The position numbers were made by a program, and so were the translations under genes. This document shows positions 32,848 to 42,227 of a DNA stretch of 64,000 nucleotides, in pieces. The stretch is from positions 1 to 64,000 of the forward strand of contig JAPKHC010000019.1 of the NCBI GenBank assembly GCA_026647215.1. Direction: 5' to 3'. Source of the DNA: F1-120-MAGs118 sp013360535. GTDB lineage: Bacteria; Planctomycetota; UBA1135; GCA-002686595. Below the pieces are notes generated by a model. It ran no database searches and was not told the origin of the DNA. It worked only from the letters and a program-made list of their open reading frames with translations. Each line of letters opens with the position of its first letter. Position 1 is the first letter of the stretch.

Positions 32848-33704
32848 GCACCCCGGAGTCCCTGCGCAGCCTCGACGACGTTCACGAGCGCTACGACGCG
32901 GTCTTCTGCGACCTGTGGGGCGTCGTGCACAACGGCAAGCGCCCTTTCGGCCCCGCCGGCGACGCTCTCGCGCGGTTTCGCGCTCGCGGCGGCAAGGTCG
33001 TGCTCGTCACGAACGTGCCCAAGCAGCGCGATCCGATTCCGCGCCAGCTCGAGCGCATCGGCGTGCGGCGCGACGCGTGGGACGTGATCGTCACGTCCGG
33101 TGACGCGATCCGGGGCGAGCTCGCTCGGCGTGCGCCGGGGCCGATGCACCTGATCGGCCCGCCAGATGACTCGTTGCTGTGGGACGGGCTCGGCCTCGAG
33201 CTCGCGGAGGTCGAACGCGCGCGGTTCCTGTGCGTCACCGGGCTCGACGACTTCGAGAGCGAGGTGCCCGACGACTACCGCGAGCGCCTCGTCCGCGCTC
33301 GCGCGAGTGGCCTCGAGATGGTGTGCGCGAACCCCGACATCGTGGTCCGGCTGGGGACCAGGCTGTATTGGTGCGCCGGTGCGCTCGCTCGCGACTACGA
33401 GGCCCTCGGCGGACGGGTCGTGATGGCCGGCAAGCCCCACGCGCCGATCTACGAACTTGCTTTGCGCGAGCTCGGCCTGCTGCTCGGCCGCGAACCGGTT
33501 CGCGCGCGTGTGCTCGCCATCGGCGACGGCCCCGGCACGGACATCGTCGGCGCGAACCACCAAGGTCTCGACGCGCTCCTTGTCGCCTCGGGCATTCACG
33601 AAGGCGAGCTCCACGACCACGCCGGGCTCGACCTCGCGGAAGTCGCGGCGACGCTCGCCGAGGCCGGAGCCCACGCGCGCTATGCGATGGCCGAGCTCGC
33701 CTGA
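32844..33704 (+). CDS. TIGR01459-type HAD-superfamily phosphatase
   Basis: The product is 286 residues from GTG 32844, overlapping the pirin stop. Motif I is in AVFCDLWGVVHNG: the nucleophile Asp is followed by Leu-Trp-Gly, the signature of the TIGR01459 branch of NagD-like (class IIA) HAD hydrolases. Motif II lies in VVLVTNVPK, motif III in VVMAGKPHAPIYE, and motif IV in LAIGDGPGTDIVGA with the metal-binding aspartates. The family hydrolyses small phosphorylated metabolites. A functional link with pirin is suggested only by coupling. Confidence 0.88.
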   Translation: MSTPESLRSLDDVHERYDAVFCDLWGVVHNGKRPFGPAGDALARFRARGGKVVLVTNVPKQRDPIPRQLERIGVRRDAWDVIVTSGDAIRGELARRAPGPMHLIGPPDDSLLWDGLGLELAEVERARFLCVTGLDDFESEVPDDYRERLVRARASGLEMVCANPDIVVRLGTRLYWCAGALARDYEALGGRVVMAGKPHAPIYELALRELGLLLGREPVRARVLAIGDGPGTDIVGANHQGLDALLVASGIHEGELHDHAGLDLAEVAATLAEAGAHARYAMAELA

Positions 33705-33754
33705 GCGGGCAACTGGACAATGCGCAACGCCATTGGAAGGATTTGAGCCTTCCC

Positions 33755-34858
33755 ATGCGCCAATTCGCCCTGCTGCTCGTCCTCGCCCTGCTCTCCGCCT
33801 GCCGCGTCGCGCGCCCGTCGGAACTTCCGAACGATCGCGACTGGATCGTCGCCGTGAAGAGCTGCGGCATTCCGCAGTCGATGCCGTGGTACTCGCGCTT
33901 CGCGGAGCACACGTGGATCGACATGAAGCAAGGGGACGAGCTCGCCTGGTCGCGGGTCGAGGTCGCCGGCAAGTTCACGGGGGCGAAGGAGAAGCGCATC
34001 AGCGCCCATGCCGCACGGCGCGACCTGCGCTGGTCCGACGAGGCGGTGCGCGTGCACGCCGTGTTCCTCGACGAGGAGGCGGCCCAGCTCGTGACCCGCA
34101 TCTCGAAGCTCACCAAGCAACTCGACGCGCGTTACGCCAACGGCGGTTACGAGGCCTGGCCGGGCCCGAACAGCAACACGTTCGTGCGCGAGCTGACGCA
34201 GGAGATCCCCGAGCTGGCGTTCGCCTTCGACCACAACGCCGTCGGCAAGGACTACACCTGGTTCGACGCGGGAATCGCGCCTTCGCGCACCGGCGTGCAC
34301 GTCGACACGTGGCCGCTCGGGCTCACGCTGGCCGCCGAGGAAGGCCTCGAGCTGCACCTGCTGCAGCTCAACCTCGGCCTGAGCCTGTGGCCGCCGCGCC
34401 TGAAGCTGCCGTTCCTTCCCGCGCTTCCGTGGGAGCGTGCGCCGGCGCCCGAGCAGGCCTTGCGTACGCCGTCCGGGGGCGAGCAGGTGATCGTCTATCC
34501 GTTCGAGGACGCCGATTCCGCAAGCGAGCCGGCGAAGTTCGAGATCGGGGTCTCGATCCAGCCTCCGATCACCTCGGGGAGTTCGCTGCGCGTCGAGAGC
34601 TCGACCGCGCACTCGTGGGTCTCGGTCGTCTTCAAGCTGGCGCCGTCGACGGACCCCGAAGTGCTTCACTCGGTCCGCGCGGAGACCGTTGTGCACTGGA
34701 TGGGCTCCACGCAGCTCGTCTTCCCGTTCGAGCTTCGTCGCGATGGAAGCCTCGAGAGCGTCGGGCCCTTTGCCCTCGACGGCGCCTACGTCTCGATTCA
34801 CCTGCGCGCGATGCCCGACGGCACGGTCGACACGCACGTCACCGTGACCAGCAGGTAG
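33755..34858 (+). CDS. Secreted lipoprotein resembling DUF3750
   Basis: The product is 367 residues from ATG 33755. A lipoprotein signal ends in LLSAC (Cys16). The first half contains FAEHTWIDMKQGDELAW and then YEAWPGPNSNTFVREL with HNAVGKDYTW, a set of conserved His, Trp and Asn residues that resembles DUF3750 proteins. The C-terminal 150 residues are beta-rich and I do not recognise them. The gene starts 51 bp after the HAD gene and ends 7 bp before a converging small gene. The function of the family is unknown; the assignment rests on recalled motif similarity. Confidence 0.68.
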   Translation: MRQFALLLVLALLSACRVARPSELPNDRDWIVAVKSCGIPQSMPWYSRFAEHTWIDMKQGDELAWSRVEVAGKFTGAKEKRISAHAARRDLRWSDEAVRVHAVFLDEEAAQLVTRISKLTKQLDARYANGGYEAWPGPNSNTFVRELTQEIPELAFAFDHNAVGKDYTWFDAGIAPSRTGVHVDTWPLGLTLAAEEGLELHLLQLNLGLSLWPPRLKLPFLPALPWERAPAPEQALRTPSGGEQVIVYPFEDADSASEPAKFEIGVSIQPPITSGSSLRVESSTAHSWVSVVFKLAPSTDPEVLHSVRAETVVHWMGSTQLVFPFELRRDGSLESVGPFALDGAYVSIHLRAMPDGTVDTHVTVTSR

Positions 34859-34865
34859 TCGCCGC

Positions 34866-35156
34866 TCACTGGAACATGTAGAGCCAGTACAGCGCCATCG
34901 AAGCCGCCGTCGGTGTCTGCGGCGAGCGCCGCTGGGCCTCGTACAGGTACAGCGCCAGTTCCTTGGGATCCTCGGCCGTCTTGAGCCGCTGGATGTCCGC
35001 GTAGGTCGCGCCCGCGTTCTTGCGCAGCAAATCGATGATCCCCGCCTGCCCCATCGCCTTCACGCGCTTCGTGGCCGCGTAGTCGAACGGATTGCCGCCG
35101 ACCAGACTGCGCACTTCCGCGAGAAACTGCTCACCGTACGTCGCGTTGGTATCCAT
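34866..35156 (-). CDS. Small hypothetical protein (96 aa)
   Basis: The product is a 96-residue soluble, mostly helical protein with no signal or membrane segment. It ends in ALYWLYMFQ, an unusually aromatic tail. I do not recognise the family. It starts 10 bp after the YfhO-like gene and is probably the third gene of the RtcB-YfhO operon. It converges on the DUF3750-like gene. Confidence 0.62.
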   Translation of the reverse strand: MDTNATYGEQFLAEVRSLVGGNPFDYAATKRVKAMGQAGIIDLLRKNAGATYADIQRLKTAEDPKELALYLYEAQRRSPQTPTAASMALYWLYMFQ

Positions 35157-35166
35157 GGCACCAAGA

Positions 35167-37572
35167 CTAGCCGTCGTTTCCGCGGCGGAACGAGCTCAAG
35201 AGGATTCCGAGGGTCGCTCCGAGCGCGGCGAGGAGCAGGCCGAGGCGGAAGGAGCGCGGTCGGTAGGAGAATCGGATCGTGTGGCGGCCGGCGGGGACGT
35301 CGAGGGCCATGAAGGCGGTGTTGGCGTCGAGGATCGTCGCTGTCTCGTCGTCGAGCGTCGCTTCCCATCCGGGATAGCGCGTGTGCGCGAGCACGAGGTA
35401 TTGCGCGACGGGCGTGTCGACCTCGAGCGTGAGGTGTTGCGGGGTTTCGTTCGCGATGGTGACGCTGCCTTGAGGTTCGAGCTTGGCCTTGCGCGGCTCG
35501 AAGCCTCCGGGAACTTCCGGGCCGATGATCACGCTCGTGTACGGGTCGACGTCGGGCTCCGCGGTGCGGAAGAGCGCCTTGCGAGGGCCGGGGCGCGCTT
35601 CGGCGCGAGGGGCGAGCCATGCGCGGCCGCGCGAGCTTGCGTGGCGCAGCAGTCGCTGCCCGTTGCCGCGCGCGACTTCTTCGAGCTCGCCGAGGTCGCC
35701 TTCCCAGCTCGCACCGCTCGCTTCCATTGGCTCCTCGACGACGACGTAGCGGATGCCGAGCACCTCCAGCGCATGTCGACTCGCTTTCGTCGGCATCTGC
35801 CACGACGTGCGCGGTTCGACGAGCAATCCGAGCAGGCGGTTGTACTCGGCGATCCCGAGCGCGTCGTAGCTCGACACGAACGACAGGCCGTACATCTGGT
35901 TCGCGTGCGGCGGAAGGCCACGCTGCGAGAGGAACAGCACACGCTCGCCGGCGGCGGCTTTCGCAACGGCATCGAGGAATTCCGTCTTCGGGTACACGAG
36001 CGCATCCGGCGCGGCGACCTGGTACGCGGACAACAAGTTGACGTTCTGCGGCGCCGCCCACACGAGCAGCAGCGGAAACACGAGGCCGCGCACCTTCGAC
36101 AGGGCCTTCACGAGCGTCGCGAGCAGGGTCGCCGCTGCGACGCAGCAGTTGAGCGTGAGCATCTCCACATGCCCCCGGCCGAACGCGTGTCCGTCGTGGC
36201 TGCTTCCGAGCTGCTCGATGGTCGCGAGCGCAGAAGAGCGAGCGAGGAACAGGACGGCTAGGCCGAGCGCGACGATCGTGACCACGAACCAGCGTGGAAG
36301 CTCCCCCTGGAACAGCGCGTGCAGGCCGCGGGCGGCGAGCACGGCGATGCACAACGCCCACGCTCCTTGGCTCACGTAACTCGGAATCCAGCCGAGGCCC
36401 AGCGTCGACGCGAGTCCGCTCGCGAGCCCGAATGTGTCGTGCGCCCAGAACGGCCACACGAGCGCGATCCCCGCGAACGCCAGCGTGCGTGACGAGCGCA
36501 GCGCGACGGGCAGCGACACCAGCGCCAGCACCAACGCGAGCCAGCCGACGTAACCGAGGTTCGCAATTTCGTAGTTGGGATGAGGTCGCGCGGCCTCGAA
36601 CTGCTTCATCAGGACCGGGGTCCCGAGGAAATTCGGGAACAGGTAACGCTCCGCGTCGGCGAAGCCGAGCGCGACGTGCCCCGTCGATTCGAGCCCGAAG
36701 GCGCGCGGACTGTGTTGCACGTACTCGAGGAACGGCAGCACGAGCGGCATCGTGATCAACGCCGCCGCTGCGCACAGGCCGATGATGCGACCCGCCAGTC
36801 GCGCTCCGCAGGCGAAGTTCGAGCGCAGCCGCGGAACGATCCGCACGCTCGCAAAGGCCGCGACGACGGCGGCACCGAAGAAGAGCGTCTCGGGGTGTCC
36901 GGCGCTCGCCATCGCGACGAGCGACAGCACGAGCCCCGCCGACAGCTTTCGCACCGGACCGCCCGCGACCATTCGCTCGACGAAAAAGAGCGCCGCAGGT
37001 GCACACGCGATGACGCCGGAGTGCGGATAGGCGATCAGCAGCGCGTTGTGGCCACTCGCCTGGAACAGCACCGCTCCGAGTGCGCACGCAAGGTGCGAGA
37101 GCCTAAGCGCGCGCAAGAGCAGGAACAGGAAGAACCCTGCGACGAAGCTCTTCGCGAAGGCGCTCGCGAGCAGCGCCCACTTCAGTGGCAGCACGTAGAA
37201 CGGCAGGCTGAATGGCGAGAGCACCGCCGACTGGAAATTGGCCCAGTGCGGCACGCCGCAACCGTTGTGCGGATTCCAAAGCGGAAAACGGCCCTGCGCG
37301 AGCTCGGAGCGCGAGAACTCGAGCCACGGCACGAACTCGACGACGGGGTCCGACAGCTGCTGGTTGAGGGCGCGCCAGCTCGGATCGACGCGCGTCGCCG
37401 GCAGGTTGTTGAGGAAGTCGGCGGTGCTGAAGGTCGAGTCCCCGCATTCCGAGATCGGCGTGATCAGCAGCGCGAACGCCACGAGCGCGGCCCAGAGCGT
37501 GGCCAGCAGGAAGTCGACCTTGCCCGGACCGTCGGCGGCCGGTGCGGGCTCTGCGGCTTGCTGCGAGCTCAT
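35167..37572 (-). CDS. YfhO-family polytopic membrane protein
   Basis: The product is 801 residues from ATG 37572, which overlaps the rtcB stop (ATGA). About 11-12 transmembrane helices fill residues 20-500. A large extracytoplasmic loop follows the first helix and contains FPLWNPHNGCGVPHWANFQSAVLSPF, the GT-C-like catalytic-loop signature of YfhO proteins. A C-terminal periplasmic part (about 520-775) is closed by a last helix. YfhO proteins are lipid-linked sugar-type GT-C relatives proposed to glycosylate lipoteichoic acid or surface polymers, with substrate unknown here. It lies between rtcB and a small unknown gene. Confidence 0.83.
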   Translation of the reverse strand: MSSQQAAEPAPAADGPGKVDFLLATLWAALVAFALLITPISECGDSTFSTADFLNNLPATRVDPSWRALNQQLSDPVVEFVPWLEFSRSELAQGRFPLWNPHNGCGVPHWANFQSAVLSPFSLPFYVLPLKWALLASAFAKSFVAGFFLFLLLRALRLSHLACALGAVLFQASGHNALLIAYPHSGVIACAPAALFFVERMVAGGPVRKLSAGLVLSLVAMASAGHPETLFFGAAVVAAFASVRIVPRLRSNFACGARLAGRIIGLCAAAALITMPLVLPFLEYVQHSPRAFGLESTGHVALGFADAERYLFPNFLGTPVLMKQFEAARPHPNYEIANLGYVGWLALVLALVSLPVALRSSRTLAFAGIALVWPFWAHDTFGLASGLASTLGLGWIPSYVSQGAWALCIAVLAARGLHALFQGELPRWFVVTIVALGLAVLFLARSSALATIEQLGSSHDGHAFGRGHVEMLTLNCCVAAATLLATLVKALSKVRGLVFPLLLVWAAPQNVNLLSAYQVAAPDALVYPKTEFLDAVAKAAAGERVLFLSQRGLPPHANQMYGLSFVSSYDALGIAEYNRLLGLLVEPRTSWQMPTKASRHALEVLGIRYVVVEEPMEASGASWEGDLGELEEVARGNGQRLLRHASSRGRAWLAPRAEARPGPRKALFRTAEPDVDPYTSVIIGPEVPGGFEPRKAKLEPQGSVTIANETPQHLTLEVDTPVAQYLVLAHTRYPGWEATLDDETATILDANTAFMALDVPAGRHTIRFSYRPRSFRLGLLLAALGATLGILLSSFRRGNDG

Positions 37573-38789
37573 CCCTTGACGCACACGACCTGCTTGAGCG
37601 TGTGCACGACCTCGACCAGATCCGACTGCGCCGCCATGACCGCCTCGATGTCCTTGTAGGCGCCGGGCGTCTCGTCGATCACCTCGCGATCCTTGCGGCA
37701 TTCCACGCCTTCGGTCGCCGCGATGTGGTCGGCGAGCGAGAACTTGCGCTGCGCCTCGCCGCGCGACATCACGCGACCGGCGCCGTGGCTGCAGGAATGG
37801 AAGCTCTCCGGGTTGCCCTTGCCGCGCACGATGTAGCTGCGCGCGCCCATTGAGCCCGGGATGATGCCGAGCTCGCCCGCCCCGGCGCGCACCGCGCCCT
37901 TGCGCGTGACGAACACCGACGCGCCGAAATGCTCCTCGCGCTCGACGTAGTTGTGGTGGCAGTTGACGGCCACCTCGCCGTGCGTGAAACGCGGCAGGAG
38001 CTTCGTCGCCGCCAGCGCCTCGAACACCGCCGCCATCATCAGGTCGCGGTTGGTGCGCGCGAAGCGCTGCGCCCAGTCGACGGCCTCGACGTACTCGTCG
38101 AAGTGCTCCGAACCTTCCTTGAAGTACGACAGGTCGGCGTCGGGCAGCTCGTGCACGTGCCGGCGCATGTCCTTCTTCGCGAGGTCGATGTAGTGCGAGC
38201 CGATGCGGTTGCCGACGCCGCGCGAGCCCGAATGGAGCATCGCCCACACCCGCTGGCTCTCGTCGAGGCACAGCTCGATGAAGTGGTTGCCGCCGCCGAG
38301 CGTGCCGAGCTGCGAGTACGTCTCGCCGCGATCGAGCCGCGGCTGGCGCTCGACGATCGCCTCGTAGCCGGGCCGCAGCTTGCGCCACGCCGCCTCGACG
38401 CGCGCCGGCGGGTTCGCCCACGCGCCGCGGTCGCCCTTGCCGCCGTGGTTCGTGCGCCCGTGCGGCACGACCTTCTCGATCGCCGCGCGGAGCGCCTTCA
38501 GGTCGTCGGGCAGGTCGCTTGCGGTGAGCGAGGTCCGCACCGCCATCATCCCGCAGCCGATGTCGACGCCGACCGCGGCCGGGATGATCGCGTCGCGCGT
38601 GGGGATCACGCTCCCGACCGTCGCGCCGATGCCGAAGTGCACGTCGGGCATCGCGGCGACGTGCGAATGGACGATTCCGAGCGCAGCGACGTTGCGCAGC
38701 TGCTGCAGCGCCTTCTCGTCCGCCGGAACGCCGTCGATCCACGCCTTCACGGGCACGCCGCCCGTCTCGATCACCTTCGGTCCACCCAT
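37569..38789 (-). CDS. rtcB: RtcB-family RNA ligase
   Basis: The product is 406 residues from ATG 38789; a GTG four codons earlier is possible. Signature segments are AAVGVDIGCGMMAVR (metal-binding Asp and Cys), GTLGGGNHFIEL, MLHSGSRGVGN, and FHSCSHGAGRVMSR, whose histidine is the residue that receives GMP. The C-terminus, VVCVKG, is the family ending. RtcB joins 2',3'-cyclic-phosphate or 3'-phosphate RNA ends to 5'-OH ends with GTP and manganese, for tRNA splicing or RNA repair. No RtcA or RtcR homologue is adjacent. It overlaps a YfhO-like membrane gene by 4 bp, an unexpected operon partner. Confidence 0.93.
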   Translation of the reverse strand: MGGPKVIETGGVPVKAWIDGVPADEKALQQLRNVAALGIVHSHVAAMPDVHFGIGATVGSVIPTRDAIIPAAVGVDIGCGMMAVRTSLTASDLPDDLKALRAAIEKVVPHGRTNHGGKGDRGAWANPPARVEAAWRKLRPGYEAIVERQPRLDRGETYSQLGTLGGGNHFIELCLDESQRVWAMLHSGSRGVGNRIGSHYIDLAKKDMRRHVHELPDADLSYFKEGSEHFDEYVEAVDWAQRFARTNRDLMMAAVFEALAATKLLPRFTHGEVAVNCHHNYVEREEHFGASVFVTRKGAVRAGAGELGIIPGSMGARSYIVRGKGNPESFHSCSHGAGRVMSRGEAQRKFSLADHIAATEGVECRKDREVIDETPGAYKDIEAVMAAQSDLVEVVHTLKQVVCVKG

Positions 38790-38914
38790 GCGGCGAGTCA
38801 CTCTACACGAGGAGCCTCACGCCAGATTCACGCGGCCTTCTTCGAGCGAGCGTGAACTGCCGGGATTCCGGCCTCGCGCCGTTCCGTTCCATTCCACGAC
38901 GAGGATCCTGCCCC

Positions 38915-40555
38915 ATGCTTCGCCACCACCGCCGTACCTCTCTCGCCGTGCGCGCGACGACGCTCGCCGCGCTGCTGCTCACTGGTTTCGCGCTGATTCC
39001 CAACGCGGCCCCCAACGCTCCGCTCGCCCTGCACAAGGTCGGCAGCTACGACTCCGGCCTGGGCGCCGGCGCCGCCGAGATCCCGGCCTTCGACGCCGTG
39101 AGCCAGCGCGTGTTCGTCGTCAACGCCGACGCCGCGACCGTCGACATCGTCGACCTGAGCGTGCCCGCCGCACCGACGCTCGTCTCCGCCATCGACATCG
39201 CGCTGCTTTTCTCCGACGCCACGTTTCAGGCCGCGCCGAACAGCGTCGCCGTCTCGCAGGGCCTCGTGGCCGTCGCCGTCGAGCGCAAGGACGCGCTCGG
39301 TCGCCACGGCGAGGGCCGCATCGCGTTCTTCGACGCCGCCGGCAACCTGATCGATCAGGCGGTCGCGGGTGCGCTCCCCGACATGGTCACGTTCAGCCCC
39401 GATGGTCGCTACGCGCTGAGCGCCGACGAGGGCGAGCCGAGCCCGGATTACTCGTTCGACCCCGAGGGTTCGGTCACGATCGTCGAGACCGAGCGCGTGC
39501 GGCTCGCGCTCGCCAACCCGCAGATCGCCGGTCAATTCCCGCTGCTTCCGCGCCACACCAAGCGTGCGAGCTTCGCGCGCTTCAACAACCAGAAGGCGCA
39601 GCTGCAGGCCGCGGGCGTGCGCATCTATGGACCCAACGCGTCGGTCGCGCAGGATGTCGAGCCTGAGTACATCGCGATTCCCGACGGCTCGATCTACGCC
39701 TACGTCACGCTGCAGGAGGCGAACGCGGTCGCGATGGTCAACATGGTGACGGGCATCGTGGCCCGCATCACGCCGCTGGGCTTCAAGGACTGGACGAGCT
39801 CGGCTCTCGACGCCAGCGACCGCGACAACGCGATCCTGATCCAGCCGTGGCCCGTGCACGGCATGTACCAGCCGGACGCAATCGCGGCCTTCCGCATCGG
39901 CTCGCAGCGCTACTTCATCACCGCCAACGAGGGCGATGCACGCGAGTACACGACGTTCGCCGAGGAAGCGCGCGTCAAGAACATGAACCTCGATGCCACC
40001 GCGTTCCCCAACGCCGCGACGCTCAAGCTCGATCCGAACCTCGGGCGCCTGACCTGCACGACGTCGCTCGGCGACACCGACAACGACGGCGACTTCGACC
40101 AGCTCTACACGCTGGGCGGGCGCTCGTTCTCGATCTTCCGCGCCGGCAACTCCGGCGTGCTCACGCGCGTGTTCGACTCGGGCGACCAGCTCGAGCAGCT
40201 CACGGCCGCTCTCGTGCCCACGCGCTTCAACGGCGACCCCGTGTTCGACACGCGCAGCGACAACAAGGGTCCGGAGCCCGAAGGCGTGACCACCGGCGTG
40301 ATCAACGGCCGCACCTACGCGTTCCTCGGCCTCGAGCGCACCGGTGGCGTGATGATGTTCGACGTCACCAACCCCAACGCGCCGCAGTTCGTGCAGTACG
40401 TCAACACCAGCTCCGTCAGCGGCTCGACCCAGACCGGCGACGTGTCGCCCGAAGGGCTCGTGTTCGTTCCCGCGAGCGAGAGCCCCAATGGCATTCCGCT
40501 CCTGATCGTCGCCTTCGAGGTCAGCGGCACGGTCGCCGTGTTCGAGGTGCGCTGA
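38915..40555 (+). CDS. Choice-of-anchor I family secreted beta-propeller-like protein
   Basis: The product is 546 residues from ATG 38915, preceded by GAGGATC. A signal sequence (about 10-35) is followed by a seven-bladed-propeller-like protein with the family marks VFVVNADAATVDIVD, GPEPEGVTTG and RTYAFLGLERTGGVMMFDVT. The same sequence type is found in secreted alkaline phosphatase-like and choice-of-anchor I proteins. No sorting domain is visible at its C-terminus (ends AVFEVR), unlike the other secreted proteins here. The ligand or activity is unknown. It is monocistronic, with a large palindrome 30 bp beyond its stop. Confidence 0.82.
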   Translation: MLRHHRRTSLAVRATTLAALLLTGFALIPNAAPNAPLALHKVGSYDSGLGAGAAEIPAFDAVSQRVFVVNADAATVDIVDLSVPAAPTLVSAIDIALLFSDATFQAAPNSVAVSQGLVAVAVERKDALGRHGEGRIAFFDAAGNLIDQAVAGALPDMVTFSPDGRYALSADEGEPSPDYSFDPEGSVTIVETERVRLALANPQIAGQFPLLPRHTKRASFARFNNQKAQLQAAGVRIYGPNASVAQDVEPEYIAIPDGSIYAYVTLQEANAVAMVNMVTGIVARITPLGFKDWTSSALDASDRDNAILIQPWPVHGMYQPDAIAAFRIGSQRYFITANEGDAREYTTFAEEARVKNMNLDATAFPNAATLKLDPNLGRLTCTTSLGDTDNDGDFDQLYTLGGRSFSIFRAGNSGVLTRVFDSGDQLEQLTAALVPTRFNGDPVFDTRSDNKGPEPEGVTTGVINGRTYAFLGLERTGGVMMFDVTNPNAPQFVQYVNTSSVSGSTQTGDVSPEGLVFVPASESPNGIPLLIVAFEVSGTVAVFEVR

Positions 40556-40586
40556 GCGCTTCTCCTTCGCACGCGGCACGAGTGTC

Positions 40587-40777
40587 GGTGCCTGCGCGCC
40601 GAATGCGGTGCCAGAGCAAAAATACGGTGCCAGAGCAATTTGTTCTGCAAACCACGGGCGGCGTCGACGGCCTTGCCGTCGACGCCGCCCGTGGTTTGCA
40701 GAACAAATTGCTCTGGCACCGTATTTTTCCTCTGGCACCGTAGTTCCCGCAGGCACCGCATTCGGAGCGCGGGCACC
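40587..40777. repeat. Large near-perfect palindrome (REP/MITE-like element)
   Basis: Left arm 40618-40671 and right arm 40675-40728 are perfect reverse complements (54 bp) with a 3-nt loop. After one mismatch the pairing continues for 11 bp (40606-40616 with 40730-40740). Outer arms 40587-40612 and 40752-40777 match at 24 of 26 positions but are offset by 18 bp. The motif CGGTGCCAGAGCAA occurs twice in the left arm (40606, 40625) and in inverse on the right. It is likely a mobile REP- or RAYT-type non-autonomous element or its relic; no transposase is nearby. Apparent ORFs inside it are artefacts. The remaining parts of the 362-bp gap hold no gene I can see. Confidence 0.85.
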
Positions 40778-40917
40778 CAACTGCGGGGCGCGCTTCACGC
40801 GCGCTTCACGATGCTCGCCATGGCCCTGTCAGCCGGATCAAGATGCGCGCGGCTCGCGACCGATAGGTTCGGACGCAGCGCTCAATTCCCGCGCCGGAGC
40901 TCTCCGATACGGCGGGC

Positions 40918-41433
40918 ATGAAGCCGTTCCGGATCGCCGCGCGCCTTTTCCTCTCGCTCGCTCCGCTGTCGCTCGCCGCCTGCGTTTCGCCGCACGAGGC
41001 CGGCTGGAATGCCTACCGGAACGAACGTTTCGATGAAGCCGCCGGTGCGTGGGACGAGCTCGCCTTCGCGGGCGACGCCGAAGCGCAGTACATGCTCGCG
41101 CTGCTGCACGACGAGAACCGCATCGCGGGTGCGAACGCCGCAGGCGCCGTGCGCTGGTACCGGCTCGCCGCCGAGCAGGGCCACGCCGCCGCGCAGAACA
41201 ACCTCGCGCTGTGCCACTTCGAGGGCCGCGGCACTCCGCGCGATCTCGAGCGGGCGCGGCACTGGTTCGAGCTCGCCGTCGCCCAAGATTTCGCCAAGGC
41301 CGAGAACAACCTCGCCGTGTTGTGCCTGCTGCTCGAGCCGAGCGAGACCGAACGCGCCCATGCGCTGCTCGCGTCCGCGGCCTCGAAGGGCGACTCGAAG
41401 GCCGAGCTTCTGCTCGCCGCCATGGGCCGCTGA
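40918..41433 (+). CDS. Sel1-repeat lipoprotein
   Basis: The product is 171 residues from ATG 40918. The signal ends in the lipobox LAAC (Cys22). The mature part is three to four Sel1-like repeats of about 36 residues, for example AAGAVRWYRLAAEQGHAAAQNNLALCHFEGRG. Sel1 repeats are TPR relatives that make protein-protein contacts; small Sel1 lipoproteins act as periplasmic scaffolds or in stress signalling. Its partner is unknown. PgeF follows 47 bp downstream on the same strand. Confidence 0.85.
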   Translation: MKPFRIAARLFLSLAPLSLAACVSPHEAGWNAYRNERFDEAAGAWDELAFAGDAEAQYMLALLHDENRIAGANAAGAVRWYRLAAEQGHAAAQNNLALCHFEGRGTPRDLERARHWFELAVAQDFAKAENNLAVLCLLLEPSETERAHALLASAASKGDSKAELLLAAMGR

Positions 41434-41480
41434 GTTCGCTCAGCCTCGAAGCGTGCTTCGCATCCCGCTACCCTGCGCGG

Positions 41481-42224
41481 ATGCTGAAGCGTGTCGTCCA
41501 CCCCAGCGGGCTCGTCGCCTACCGTTCGCCCGCACTGGCCAAGTTGGGTGTCGTGCACGCGTTCTCGACGCGCATCGGCCCCGGTGGCGTCGAGCTCGAC
41601 CTCCGCGACCCGCCCCCGGACGCGCTCGATGCCTTGCGCGAGTGCGCCGGGACCCGCGAAGGGCTTCCGCTGCGTGCGATGAAGCAGGTGCACGGCGCCG
41701 CGGTGCACGAACTTGGACTCGAGGTGCCGCCCGGCCTCGAGGGCGACGCCTGGGTGAGCTCGCGCAGCGATCGTCTCGCGCTCGTGTACACCGCCGATTG
41801 CGTGCCCGTGCTCGTCGCGAGCGCCGATGGCAAGCGTGTCGCCGCGATCCATGCAGGCTGGCGCGGGCTCGTCGCCGAGGTCATTCCCGCTGCGCTGCGC
41901 GCGCTCGGTACAGCCCCCACCATCGCCGCGATCGGGCCCTGCCTTTCGCGACGCAGCTGCGAGATGGGTCCGGAAGTCGCCGAGCAGTTCCGCGCGGTCG
42001 GGCTTGCGGCCTGCATCCACGAGGAACCCGGCGCGCGTCCCTACGTCGACCTGCGCGAGGCCGCGCGGATCCAGCTCGAACGCGGCGGCTGCTCGACGAT
42101 CGACATCTCCGATCGCTGCACGTACGAACACTCGGACGAATTGCCGTCGCACCGCCGCGAGGTCACGCACGGTGGCCGGCCGCGCTCCGGCCGCATCGGC
42201 GCGCTCATCGCCGCGCGCTCCTGA
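41481..42224 (+). CDS. pgeF: PgeF/YfiH-family polyphenol oxidase-like protein
   Basis: The product is 247 residues from ATG 41481. The family's active-site residues are all visible: His in MKQVHGAAV, Cys in YTADCVPV, and His in AAIHAGWRGL. The C-terminal segment is THGGRPRSGRIGALI. YfiH/PgeF removes wrongly incorporated L-serine from peptidoglycan precursors in E. coli, and related proteins act as laccases or purine nucleosidases. The cytoplasmic location fits the lack of a signal. It converges on the HNH gene with 3 bp between stops. Confidence 0.9.
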   Translation: MLKRVVHPSGLVAYRSPALAKLGVVHAFSTRIGPGGVELDLRDPPPDALDALRECAGTREGLPLRAMKQVHGAAVHELGLEVPPGLEGDAWVSSRSDRLALVYTADCVPVLVASADGKRVAAIHAGWRGLVAEVIPAALRALGTAPTIAAIGPCLSRRSCEMGPEVAEQFRAVGLAACIHEEPGARPYVDLREAARIQLERGGCSTIDISDRCTYEHSDELPSHRREVTHGGRPRSGRIGALIAARS

Positions 42225-42227
42225 AGC

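Noticed and set aside
40315..41036. Open frames crossing the large palindrome on both strands
   Set aside because: They encode the same peptide forwards and backwards because of the inverted repeat, and have no family match.
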